64,000 nt of DNA, taken from contig MSED01000014.1 in the NCBI GenBank assembly GCA_002099365.1, positions 496,001 to 560,000 on the forward strand. Reading direction: 5' to 3'. The position numbers and the translations under genes are program-made. Below are positions 11,128 to 21,646 of this stretch, piece by piece. Positions within the stretch are counted from its first letter, which is position 1, and every line of letters begins with the position of its first letter. Below the pieces are notes generated by a model. That model made no database searches. It saw nothing but the letters and a program-made list of their open reading frames with translations, and had not been told where the DNA came from. Source of the stretch: Phialophora verrucosa. Taxonomy: Eukaryota > Ascomycota > Eurotiomycetes > Chaetothyriales > Herpotrichiellaceae.

Positions 11128-11744
11128 CTCTCGGGCGGTATCGTGATCCTACGTGACGGCCGCTTCGCTTCCATGGTCTTAGTTCCCTGGGTCGCTGTGT
11201 ACGAGTACTCCGGATGGCGTGGAGCAGGTACGCACCCTCGGACTCGACTTCCATATATCACCCGTACGTATACAGGGTGACTTCATTGATGATGTGCGGA
11301 CTACGGGCAAGTCGAGGAGTGTTCGATGGTGATTGATTGCCCTCAACCTCGAAACAGTCACGCAGTCCTCCCACAGCCGAGACCGGACGAAAACAAAACC
11401 CTGGACCGGTTGCCTTATTCAGACCACCGATCTCATTACATAGTACGAGTACATACCAGAGTGGTCGGAGAGCTGTTCCTCCATTAATGAACAGCACACA
11501 ATCTACAAAGGACAGATTAATTAGTGCACGGAAGGCTATTTGAGAGCTTCATTGATGGTTACCCGACATTTTCATTCACTTCTCTTCTACACCCTCTGGT
11601 TCGGCTTGGCAACGGAGTTACTGCATGTGTTCCCCTTCATTAGACTTTGTACGTCACGCATCACCTTGAGTTCGGTCGACGACGAGCAAGCTCACTGAGA
11701 CCAGCTAGTTAGAGATTCCATCAGCACAAAAATCCACTGTCGTC

Positions 11745-12725
11745 ATGAGCATTGACCCTCGTGTCCGCGCCGTCGACGGCTTCACGGCGACTACGCATAA
11801 ATCTGTGCCTCCAGGTCTGGATCCTTCGGCTGTGAAACTGCCAGAGGCGTACGCGGTGTGCATTATCGGCGCGTCGGCCGGCATCGGCGAACACATCGCG
11901 TATAGCTTTGCGAAAGCCAGTGCCACGCACATAGTCATCGCATCTCGCACGCTCGGTGACCTGGAGGGAGTGGCCGCGGAGATGCGTCGGATCCATCCCC
12001 ACGGCGTGGTTGCCTGCAAGGCATGTGACGTGTCGGACGCGTCAGATGTTGAAGCACTGGCCGAGTACGTGAAGAGCGAGGTTGGGCGGCTGGACGTCTT
12101 GATCCTCAACGCCGGCTACGCTGGGCCGGTGACAACCAAGATGGATCAGGGCCGGCCGGAATGGGTGCTTAAGGCTTTTGGAGTCAACGCCATGGGGACA
12201 TACTTGGCGGCACACTATTTCGTGCCCTTGCTGCTGCAGTCGAACAATGGCGCGAAAGGTTTCTTGGTCGTTGGGTCGATTGCAGGCTGCATCAGGCGCG
12301 GGCCAATTGCAAACACCGGATACACGGTCAGCAAGATGGCACAAATTCGGCTTGTCGAATATCTCCACGAGCAGTATTCTGACGAAGGGTTGGTCAGTCT
12401 CGCGATTCACCCCGGTGCGGTGATGACGCGGATGGCAAGCGGGAATACGCCCGACGCGTTTCTGCCTTGTAAGTCGCGATCTGAAATACACAGTATCTCG
12501 TTTTTGGTGCTCTGACCTGATGTACTGACATTGTCGGACACAGACCTGACCGACGAGGTCGATCTTTGCGGAGCTGTCAGCGTATACCTAAGTCGGCATA
12601 TCAAGGACATCTGTTGGCTCAGTGGCAGGTTGATCTCTGCCACATGGGATATGGAAGAGCTGATGGCGAAGAGAGGGCAGGTGGTGGAGAGGGATTTGCT
12701 AAAGTTCGTGCTGTTGACCAATTAG
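11745..12725 (+). CDS. Short-chain dehydrogenase/reductase (SDR)
   Basis: Two exons, 11745-12468 and 12544-12725, give 301 aa. The 75-nt intron starts GTAAGT and ends CACAG, and a Tyr codon is split across it. It is a classical SDR with a Rossmann fold. The nucleotide-binding loop GASAGIG is at residues 42-48, NAG at 122-124, and the catalytic Ser, Tyr and Lys are near S178, Y193 and K197 (YTVSK). The protein is soluble, with no signal peptide or membrane helix. Expected chemistry is NAD(P)-dependent oxidation or reduction of an alcohol or ketone, with the substrate unknown. The ~30-residue stretch before the first beta strand is a little longer than in minimal SDRs. No partner enzymes lie beside it, so a metabolic cluster is not demonstrated. 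Confidence 0.92.
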
Positions 12726-14375
12726 TGGTAGGAGACATGAGAATCTCAACCGCACATTGCGGGAGCTGTCCGTGGTGATTGGATCCGAGGCGTGCTGAAG
12801 TCTCGGCTGCCTTCATCCGTGCTGGTGGTTCTGCAGGTTGGGATGACGATGCAAGGTACGAGACGTCAGTGAAATTTCATCCAGTCGTCATGCGATGCCT
12901 GCATGCGAAGTGACACCCGTCATGCGATCTTCAGGCTGCACTGCAGCCAGAAATAGAAAGCTCACAATGGCCAGACCACGGCCACGCATGTGTGATCGGT
13001 ACTCCCAGTCGTCAAGTTTTTCAGTGCCGTTTCAATGCAACCATTGCGGCCGGGACACTGAGTCTGCCGTGTCGGTCATACTCGTCTTCGAATAGTTCGC
13101 GATCCCCCGTGCTTGTCACAAGTGAGCTGTTACACAACCCCAGATGACTTCCAAGCTTTCCATCAAGCGCAGAACCGTTCATCTGGAACAATGACCGTTC
13201 GGTGAAACAGGCTGTTGGACAATAAGCGGACGTTTCATCGACAAGCCACTGATGCGGCGACAGAAGGATGACGCAGGAATGGAGCAGGAAGAGGATGGAC
13301 TTGGAGACGAAAGTGCCCCAATTGAGGGTGATGGAACACTCGAGGCCAGAAGCGACGCCCCCAGGAAGACTGCCGGCCCGAAGCCTGAAGCGTGATTTGC
13401 TCAGTTTGAGGCAAAGCGACCCCGCCGGGCAGTGCTTGGCACGCCAGCGGGAGCTGGTGTTGGCCAAGTTCCACTTGGCTAGCTGCGGTGGCGAAAGGCT
13501 TCCTTCTGTCTTGAAACTCACACATAGGAATAGTCGACAGAGACATGTCCCGACTTACCTTGGCAGCTCAAGAATACGATTATGCGTGGAGACGACAAAT
13601 GTCGACTGTACAGGAGGTCTGTCTACTACATAGGTACGAGTACACAGAGATATACGCCAGCCACCGGAGACGCTGGTACGTAGTGGACGGGACTGTTGAT
13701 AGTGGCGTGCATCGCAAAGTGGACCGTTTGCCGATGTTCCGCTGAAAAGCAGGCTTATGAAGACTCGCATGGCATTTGGCTGCTCGGCTAGCCATCGACT
13801 TATCTGAGTGCGTGGGTGTCTCTGCCGGCCCACGTGCTGTCGAGTCGTAGACGTACTAGGCACAGCAACGCAGAAGTGAAATTGTTTCCAGCGCCGCCTC
13901 TGAGTTTGAGGAAATAGGATAGAGCACTAGTTCGATATTCAGGAGAACACGAGCTCTCAAGTTTACGGGCGCTCAGGCTGTGGTACGAGGTACAGAGGCC
14001 CAGTCAGTCGAGCCGACGTGACTACTTGCATACCCGCCTGGCCGGCCGCGCCTGATCTGACAGGGTTCCGACGTTGAGAAGATCCTGTTTGTGTGGCCAT
14101 ATCAAAGCCACGATTTTCCGCTAGTTGCATCCAAGCACGCAGCTCCCCAGCACCCAGGGCCAAAGTCTCTTCACTGGCACCTCCGAGACTTCCACACTCG
14201 ACATCGCTGCAGTGTGGAGAAAAGAAGGCTTCACCATCCGTCGCCAGCCTTTTTATTTCTACCACCCGCCGTTCACTCACACCTTCTTCTCGGAGTCACT
14301 CACTACTGCATCTGTTTGGTACAGACCTACCTTCGCTTGGTCCAATCCTTTCGTCGTTCATCCCTCTCGGTCAAC
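12726..14375. other. Intergenic, no gene recognised
   Basis: 1.65 kb with several open frames on both strands, none with a recognisable family. The last 120 nt are CT-rich leader sequence (TTTTTATTTCTACCACCCGCC) of the gene at 14376. Confidence 0.5.
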
Positions 14376-15173
14376 ATGATCGGCCTACGACACGCATTCG
14401 TTTTCAGCACTCTGCTGCTGGGCGCGCTCAGTTCGCCTGCGCATGCCCCAACAGAGGATCACTCGCTACACAATTGGGATGCCTTCTCGTCATTACTGGA
14501 CTCGGTCGATCCCGCCGCGCTGCACTCGGTCCTGCACTCGTTGTCACCCAAGTTCCAAGACGGTGTCTTCAGCAAGGACCGTGCAGCGATTGAGCACGTC
14601 CACTCCGAGAACCCAATCATCGCCAGCAAGCTTGTACACTTGGCGAAGAAGAGGCAAGCCAGCAATTCAACCACGACGTCGTCGACGACGCCCTCGACTC
14701 CCGCTCAAAGCAGTGCTGCATCAGAGTCAAGCTCTCGAGCAGCTAGCGTGTCCTCCATCCTCTCCTCTGCCATATTCGCGTCGACCGTCCCAGCAGCCAC
14801 GACGGTGACGGTGCCCCCGACCGCACCACCCTCCGCGACACCTGTCGAGACAGACAGCGGCGCCGTTGTGTTCAGTACATTTGGAGGTGGTCTGGTGACT
14901 CTGACGTCGTCGGCTCTGAGTGTGCACTTCACTCCCAGTACATCCACTCATCTATTCTACACCACTGCCCCTGATGGATCTGTGCGCACGTCGACGTCAG
15001 TTGTTGTGGTCAATGCCCCAGTCACGGACACAGGTGACGCAACCGGAGCAGCAGGCGCTGCAGCTACCAGCAATAGCGACCCGGGACTGCAAAATGTCGG
15101 TTCCTCCCTTACGGTCGGAAGTGCCGTCGCAGTGCTCGCCGGCCTGGGAGGCTGCCTCTTCTTTGCCTTATAA
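14376..15173 (+). CDS. Secreted Ser/Thr-rich protein, probably GPI-anchored
   Basis: A single exon gives 265 aa. The frame is open further upstream, but ATG 14376 gives a clean signal peptide (MIGLRHAFVFSTLLLGALSS, cleavage near residue 23). Residues ~25-95 form a small domain of unknown kind (NWDAFSSLLDSVDPAALHSV and so on), ending at a KKR site. A long Ser/Thr/Ala-rich, presumably O-glycosylated region follows. Within it, GAVVFSTFGGGLVTLTSSAL and a following S-T-H-x-F stretch look like a conserved beta-type module. The C-terminus is a small-residue stretch (NVGSSLTVGSA) and a hydrophobic tail ending FFAL, as expected for a GPI signal. The likely location is the plasma membrane or cell wall. 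No enzymatic motif was seen. Confidence 0.8.
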   Translation: MIGLRHAFVFSTLLLGALSSPAHAPTEDHSLHNWDAFSSLLDSVDPAALHSVLHSLSPKFQDGVFSKDRAAIEHVHSENPIIASKLVHLAKKRQASNSTTTSSTTPSTPAQSSAASESSSRAASVSSILSSAIFASTVPAATTVTVPPTAPPSATPVETDSGAVVFSTFGGGLVTLTSSALSVHFTPSTSTHLFYTTAPDGSVRTSTSVVVVNAPVTDTGDATGAAGAAATSNSDPGLQNVGSSLTVGSAVAVLAGLGGCLFFAL

Positions 15174-16928
15174 CCCTCGCACCAATGCCTCCAACCATCG
15201 ACCCCGGCCATGTATTTCACTGGCGGCATACATGACTTTTTCAGTATATAACGACGATACGGCTCAGCATTTCTCTCCTTTGATCAACAATCTGCGACCG
15301 CGCATAGCTTTTGGCGTTCAATCACTCTTTAGAGTTGGGTGATATCGATTTGGATCTGGTCGGAAACCAACGTGTACATGAAAGGAATTTGGTAACTGGG
15401 AGGACACTGTAACTTGATGAAGATCAAGGTGGTGGCGGACGTGGCAGTGACAAGCACGGGGCGACGTGTAGGAAAGTAGTGTATAGTTATAGAGACAATC
15501 GATGAGATCATCTCCATCAAGCAAGTCTTGACTCGTTTCTGCATGGTTCCGCTGACCTTTTTTTATCTCCCCGCTTACGGAGTATTCGCAACATCTTGTA
15601 GTTCATTCGATGCTGCGACTAATCTCGCTCAGGAATCCGAAAAGCAATGCAGGCTTGTTGTGGACGAGTCCTCCCAGAAAAGAATATGAAGCGGCCGGTA
15701 GGTGTCGACAGCGAGTGTCAATCTGTCCAGAATATCCGATCGCCGCTTGACACCCAATCTAAGAGCGAAGACAATACATTATAAGCAGTCGGGAGGTTTG
15801 ATCAATTTCGAACGAGCACAGCCCTCTCCCTCAACCTATATACTCGCAACTCTGCGGAGGATTACGACAGCCTGTTTAATTAACAGGTATACAAGTGGGT
15901 TCAACAACTTCAACTCAGTTGATTTAATCTGCCACGCATCCATGCTATCAATTTATCAAGCTGCGAATGATTGCCAAGGAGACGGAGATCCCTGACAATC
16001 AGGTGCACTCTCACAGCAAAGTTCCGTAGCGGAAGAACAATCTTGAGACAGATCTCAAGATGATGGAGTAACCCTGAAACAAGCTCCTGTTCATCGTCGT
16101 GGCTGTGCAAAGAGAAGGCGACGACACACGGGGCTCGCTTCGCTTGCGGCAAATTTGGTCTTGATACCCAAGTGCTCGGCACGCGATCCAATCCACATGA
16201 GCGCGATACAGCGTCGTCAGGCTGGTTCAATCACCAGTTTCGCCGGGCTAAGAATGAGCAAATATTCCTGTTTTTCCGAGCTGGAAGGGCGACAGGCGCC
16301 GCAGGATCTGAGTTGCAGCAGAATATTTTCCGTTGGCTGGGCCAAAGTGTGGTTGGAAAAACCCTGCAGCATGTCGACAGCCTCCCTTGTGCGCAATTCA
16401 AAACATGTGCCAATCGAGCCCCCTACCTAGCCGGAAGGGCGAAGATCAGATGGTTTACCTGCAGGCCGGCCGATGGTGGGCAGGCTTTGAGTGGTCCAAG
16501 CCCAGGCCTGGGCGCACGAAAGAGGGAATCAAACAGGGGCAGCCCCGCTGAGCCGTGCAGGGGCTGTCACGATCGCCAACCTTGCCCGCGTCAACGGGGA
16601 GCGCAGTTTGCTGGGCACGCTTCCTGCCTCGAATATCCTGCTTGTGATCCTGCATTGTGCATCTTGCATCTTTCCTTCCTGCCTTCATTCTTGTCCATCA
16701 CGAAAAGAAAGAGCAGTCACTCGTCGTTTGAGTGCCGCTCCTCCCTCGCTATCCCTTTCTAATACTTCAGTCTTCTGTTGGGAACTCCTCATTCTCTTGG
16801 ATCCCGACCTCAATTACTTTTTGTTCTCCCAATTGCGAGTCCATTTCTAACCCCCGTGCCTCGCATTTCAGCTTGAAACCGAGAGAGAGAGGCCTCCTTA
16901 TCCTCAAGTTTCTCACTTACCCATCACC
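15174..16928. other. Intergenic, promoter region of the GH72 gene
   Basis: No gene was recognised. The final ~250 nt before 16929 are strongly CT-rich (CTTTCCTTCCTGCC, TCTTCTGTTGGG) and end in CATCACC before the ATG, as is usual for a highly expressed fungal gene. The upstream part shows nothing I can name. Confidence 0.55.
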
Positions 16929-18330
16929 ATGCGTACCTCGACGCTTGCGACGCTCGCCTTGGGCGCCAGTGCTGCTTCTGCAGCGTCCGTCAAGAGACAA
17001 AGCAGCTTGACCCCCGTGTCTGTCAAAGGAAATGGTGCGTTCCACGCGTCGTTTTCGTTCTCACGCGTGTACTGACTCTCAAAAAGCCTTCTTTGCGGGC
17101 AATGACCGATTCTACGTCCGCGGCGTGGACTATCAGCCTGGTGGTTCCTCCGACGTGGCCGATCCCATTGCCGACGCAGACGGCTGCCAGCGAGATATCG
17201 CGGAATTTAAAAAGCTGGGCATCAACGCGATTCGAGTTTACACTGTCGACAACACTGCGTCTCACGACACCTGCATGAATGCCCTGGCAGATGCTGGCAT
17301 CTACCTCATTTTGGACGTCAACACCCCCAAGTACTCTCTCAACCGAGCCGATCCTGGCCCATCCTACAATGATGTATACCTCCAAAGCATCTTTGCTACC
17401 ATCGATGTCTTCCAAGGCTATGACAATACCTTGGCTTTCTTCTCCGGCAACGAGGTCATCAACGACCCCGAAACTTCTGCTGCTGCTCCGTATGTCAAGG
17501 CTGTCACCCGCGACATCCGACAATATATCCGCAACCGCGGCTACAGAACGATTCCCGTCGGCTACTCTGCAGCTGATGTTGCAGAGAACCGTTTGGAGAT
17601 GGCCGAGTACATGAACTGCGGTACGGACGACGAGCGGTCAGACTTCTTTGCTTTCAACGACTACTCGTGGTGCGATCCTTCATCCTTCACCGTTTCTGGG
17701 TGGGATCAGAAGGTCAAGAACTTCACCGGCTATGGTCTCCCAATCTTCCTGTCCGAATACGGCTGCAACACGAACACGCGTGACTTTGGCGAAGTTGAGG
17801 CTCTTTATGGCAGCCAAATGACTCCTGTCTACTCTGGTGGCTTGGTGTATGAGTATTCGCAGGAACCCAGCAACTACGGTCTGGTTGAGATCAACGGTGA
17901 CTCAGTCTCTGAATTGCCAGACTTTGGTGTGCTGCAAAAGCAGTTCGCCAAGACCGCCAATCCTCAAGGTGATGGTGGTTACAACTCCACCGGCGGTGCG
18001 TCTGGCTGCCCTGCTTTCTCCGACCCCAACTGGCTCGTCAAGGATAATTCTCTTCCAGCCATTCCCGATGGAGCCAAGAAGTACATGACCGAAGGTGCTG
18101 GCACTGGTCCTGGCCTTGACGGTCCTGGCTCGCAGAACGCTGGTGGTGCTTCTACTGGAACCGCCACCCAAGGCAGTGGGCAGGCCACCCAAACTGGTAG
18201 CTCTGGCGGCAGCTCAACCGCTACCGGCAATGCTGCTGTGTCCGTCATGGCTCCGGAATGGTCTTTTGCTCCTATGGTGTGTGCTGCTGTCGTCGTCATG
18301 TCGACATTCTTGGGCGCCGCTATGTTGTAG
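16929..18330 (+). CDS. gel1: GH72 beta-1,3-glucanosyltransferase (GEL/GAS family)
   Basis: Two exons, 16929-17034 and 17087-18330, give 449 aa. The 52-nt intron starts GTGCGT and ends AAAAAG. The enzyme cuts beta-1,3-glucan and re-ligates the fragment to another chain, elongating cell-wall glucan. It acts outside the cell on the membrane face. The signal peptide spans about residues 1-19, followed by a KR site. The GH72 core holds both catalytic glutamates: E158 in FFSGNEVIND (acid/base) and E259 in FLSEYGC (nucleophile). The C-terminal part is Gly/Ser/Thr-rich and ends in a hydrophobic GPI tail (WSFAPMVCAAVVVMSTFLG). There is no Cys-rich CBM43 (X8) module, so it belongs with the short GEL1-type members. 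Its stop lies only 278 nt from the stop of the antisense alkyltransferase gene. Confidence 0.96.
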
Positions 18331-18608
18331 AATTTGGCGGGTTGTGGGATCATTGATTTTGCACATTGGGGGAACTTGGCAAACGTCGTCAGACTCGGCA
18401 TTTTGGGGAAGCCACATGCACCAGAGCCATTGATTGTCTTTTCCTTGCGTTTGAAAGTTGGGGGGCAGGCTATATTGGACGTTGCAGCATGTGAAGTAAG
18501 CCGAAGAGCCTGGCATATGCAATTGGGCGTTAGATGTGCAATAGACTTGCGCGCCTTATCAGACACAAACAGGGTACAACAAAAACAATACAAAGTAATC
18601 ACCAATCA

Positions 18609-19174
18609 TCAGGGCTTTGACTTCTGCCGGTGTTGTTGGACCGCGATCTTCAGCGCTGCCCGCCCTTTTTCCATGTCAAAGGGTCCGGTAAACCACACAT
18701 CCTTTGCCACCAGCCGTCCCTCGTGGGTAAACTGGACACCTTCATCGCTCAACAACTTCAATTTCAAGGTCTGATTCACCCCACTAGGCGCCTTCTCCCA
18801 ATCGCCCTTGAACCCGCCGACATAACCATCACTCGCGATGACCCGGTGGCAGGGCACTTCCGGCGCGTAGGGGTTATTCCGCAACGCGCCGCCGACGGCT
18901 CTGGGACTGCTGGAGAGGGATTTGGCGATCGCGGCGTAGGTGCTCACTTTGCCGGCCGGGATGGAGAGCAGGTGGATGTAGACTTTCTGCCGCAGCAGGA
19001 CGGAGTGTGTCAGATATTATCCCGGGATGGGGGAAGGAGAGAGAGACAGGAGAGAGGGGAACGGGAGGGAGAAGAGGGAGAGAGGAGGAAGAAGAGAGGA
19101 GGAAGGGAGAGGAGAGAGGGAGACAGGAGGAGGAGAGAGAAAGCGCTCACATCTTGGAATTCCGTGATAGCCAT
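18609..19174 (-). CDS. MGT1: Methylated-DNA--protein-cysteine methyltransferase (MGMT/Ogt-like)
   Basis: Two exons on the minus strand, 19174-19151 and 18986-18609, give 133 aa. The first exon codes only eight residues (MAITEFQD) and joins in phase 0 to KVYIHLLSIPAGKVSTYAAI. The motif VPCHRV places the acceptor cysteine at C54. This makes it a true suicidal O6-alkylguanine repair protein and not an alkyltransferase-like protein, where Trp replaces the Cys. The helix-turn-helix DNA-binding domain is complete (arginine finger in SSSPRAVGGAL, then NPYAPEVPCHRV), but the N-terminal MGMT domain is absent, so it is a short single-domain form. The 164-nt intron is almost pure pyrimidine on the coding strand. 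Expected role: direct reversal of O6-alkylguanine in nuclear DNA. Tail-to-tail with the GH72 gene. Confidence 0.88.
19024..19142. repeat. Long purine tract inside the MGT1 intron
   Basis: About 120 nt of nearly uninterrupted G and A on the plus strand (GGAGAGAGGGAGA-type words), so a C/T tract on the coding strand. It fills most of the intron between the first two exons of the alkyltransferase gene. Confidence 0.85.
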
Positions 19175-19995
19175 GTTCAAGGCGGAGTCCGGAGTACAGA
19201 GTCCAAAGTCCTTGTGGAAGATTAGCGTCTGTATATACACAGTACAACAGAGACAACCTCAGTGCTGGTTGAGGTGGATATTCGGGGTTCGTGAGGATTG
19301 GCGGCGCTTTGGACCACGACTGCGCGCTCGCAGTGTTTATTTATGTTCGAAGATGGACAGATAGACAGGCAAGGCAGGCTCACGGTTCAAGAAGAAGGCT
19401 GAGAAGGAGTCACGAATTCACCGCCTGCACCGCCTGCATGACCTACCTACCTAACTAACTACTCCATATGTGCCCAGTCACTCGTACTTTACATGTCACT
19501 TTAGAAGCAAGACGTTGGCTTATTTCCCCCGGGATGCATGCTGATAGGTCACTTCTAGAGCAACGACCGATGTGCGGGCGTGCGAATGGTGGAGGCGTAT
19601 TCGGAGAGCCGGGAGAGTAAGCCACATGTCGCGAGAATGGCGCGGCTTCACGTGGGTTGAGATTGTAGACAGGAGGGCCATGATATTGGACGTAAGAGGG
19701 ATATTCTGGGTTGTATCATTGTGCGTGAGAGCCTCGGTGCGAGATATATGATCGTCGCTGAAATGGCAGCGTGAAACGGCTGCCTACGCTTAGTTCAACG
19801 GGATTCGAGTCTTCTGATGAGTGTTTGCTGAGGTCCGATGGGTCATATGACTTATGCTCCGCCGTATAACTGCGCTACTGGCCCAGTGCTCCCACTGCCG
19901 CAGCTACCTCCGCAGGACTCAATTGATGTCTTGAGCTTCATACCCCAGCCAGGAACTCCCCAGCGCACTTCTTCTGAGAGGACTGGTCACGCACA
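19175..19995. other. Divergent promoter region, MGT1 and NDUFB7
   Basis: 820 nt between the start codons of two divergent genes. No additional gene was seen. Short repeats such as ACCTACCTACCTAACTAACTA occur near 19440. Confidence 0.6.
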
Positions 19996-20500
19996 ATGAC
20001 GATCATAGAGTCGGTTAAAGAGGCCGTCGGCCTCGGCCATGGTGCCGGTGCTGGTATGTTGTCTTGCTGGCTCGAAGCTCGACGTGCTTGCCGACGAGCA
20101 CATTCGATTTCATAGCTAACATCACCGGTTCCTCGATGTCACAGCTCCTGCATCACGACAAGCAATGTCCGAAGCCCGACTGCCCCTCGCGTACCGGGAC
20201 AGCTGTGCACACCTCCTGATCCCGCTGAATAAATGCCGACACGACACTTGGTTTCTGCCGTGGAAGTGCGAGGTGGGTTATTTTCTTCAACTACCCGTCT
20301 GATGATCACACCCGCAAGAGACGGTTCCAGCACTCTCTGCTGGAGAAGAGCGAGCATTATGTGCTGATGTTTGTGAGTGCTGCTAGACCGAACGACACGG
20401 CTACGAGAAATGCCAGTACGAGGAGTTCAAGAAGAGAGTCGCGAAGATGGAAGAGATCCGGGCAACCCGGGCGAACGAGAAGAGGATATTAGAACAATGA
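19996..20500 (+). CDS. NDUFB7: NADH:ubiquinone oxidoreductase subunit B18 (NDUFB7 homologue)
   Basis: Three exons, 19996-20053, 20145-20272 and 20387-20500, give 99 aa. The introns are 91 nt (GTATGT..CACAG) and 114 nt (GTGGGT..GCTAG). The protein carries the twin CX9C signature of the CHCH fold: SCAHLLIPLNKC and, across the second intron, CETERHGYEKC, followed by QYEEFKKRV. The words IPLNKCR, FLPWKCE and ERHGYEKCQYEEF are diagnostic of the B18 subunit. It is an accessory subunit of mitochondrial complex I in the intermembrane space, held by two disulphides. It has no cleavable presequence, and import by the Mia40 route is inferred from the motif. The short exons make it easy to miss. The start ATG follows GCACA and gives the usual short N-terminal tail (possibly modified). 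Confidence 0.93.
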
Positions 20501-21646
20501 GGCGAGATCAGCACGGGGATGGTTTTTTTCCCAAGGCAAAATGACCGGCTTTGGCTGTATATATGGGTGTGCTGCATTTCGTCGGCGTCGAGGGGCCCAG
20601 GCGACGTGGAGGACTTGACAAGAGACCGGCCGGGCGACTTGCCGCAGGAAGCGCATTTTCAGCACGAACGGCACCGGGCAGCGAGAGTCTATATCAACAC
20701 GGCACATGAATGGATTTGCGAACAACGACTGCCAGCGCAGGAGTCACGTGGTCTGATACGAACTGTTCCGCTGTCGCTTCGCTTGGTGCTTCGAATGCCG
20801 GCACGCGCACCTCGAGATCCGTCAGCGGCATTTCTGTCAGATTTCAGTCCTGACGTCGACCGCATGTAGTTGTTCCGACCTGCATTACTTTGTAAAGAAG
20901 CCCCAGTTCGACCCAGCGGGAATGTTTCTTGAAACGGTGCGTGAGATGCAAGTCACTACGTCCCCACGTTTGCGGTTCGATTGCTGCGAGCGCCTCGAAC
21001 TGCTGCATCGGTGCGGATATCAGCGGCACATGCGTGACTATGTGTCAAAGGACTCGGAGAGGCAGAGCTGACCATTATCTTGGGCGTATCTGGCCATCTC
21101 ATCCCACACTCGGCCTGCACGTAAGAGGTCTCGACGCATCAATGGCGGCACGGATGACTAAACATAAGATCCCGTGCGTCGAACATCGAGTCGTCGACTG
21201 ATGGCGAGATTTTCTCGGCTGTCGGTGTCCTTGCACCACCAAGAGTCTAAATAACCCGCGCTGCGAACTCGTGCTGTGCATTGCCTGAGACGGCATGCTG
21301 AAGAATTTTCCATCCTCATCCACCGAATCGACGGCTACTTCCGCCCGCCATCCCGCTTTTTGTGACTTGCAAAAATTAAATCAGAAAAACGTCACGATCC
21401 ACGAGCGTCTACTTGTACACCGGATCGCCTCTGCGGCAGACGGAACCCCTGCTCCTATCGATTGGTTCCAGCGTAGCCATGCACGCCGTGTGAATGGCTT
21501 CCGCGCTCCAGCCGTGTGTCGTTGCATTTGCCGGAACGAGGCGACACTTCGCTTGATGGAGTGACCTCCGCTTACCACGATTTCGTCGGCTTTCTCGAGC
21601 CAGTTCCTTCGGCTGCGATTTTACATCTAACCAACAAATCTGCGAC
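20501..21646. other. Intergenic, no gene recognised
   Basis: 1.15 kb between NDUFB7 and the glutamate-cysteine ligase gene. It should contain the terminator of the first and the promoter of the second. A GGTTCGATTG word at about 20972 resembles a tRNA B box, but no cloverleaf could be folded around it. Confidence 0.55.

Larger units (their letters stand above)
10042..11744. other. Intergenic, palindrome-rich
   Basis: No gene was recognised in 1.7 kb. The stretch is unusually rich in GTAC-centred palindromes and direct GTACGAG-like words (10634-10651, 11097-11127 and others around 10930, 11200 and 11440). The last few hundred bases should contain the SDR promoter. Confidence 0.55.

Noticed and set aside
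20972..20981. tRNA B-box-like word GGTTCGATTG
   Set aside because: No matching A box or cloverleaf within the expected distance.
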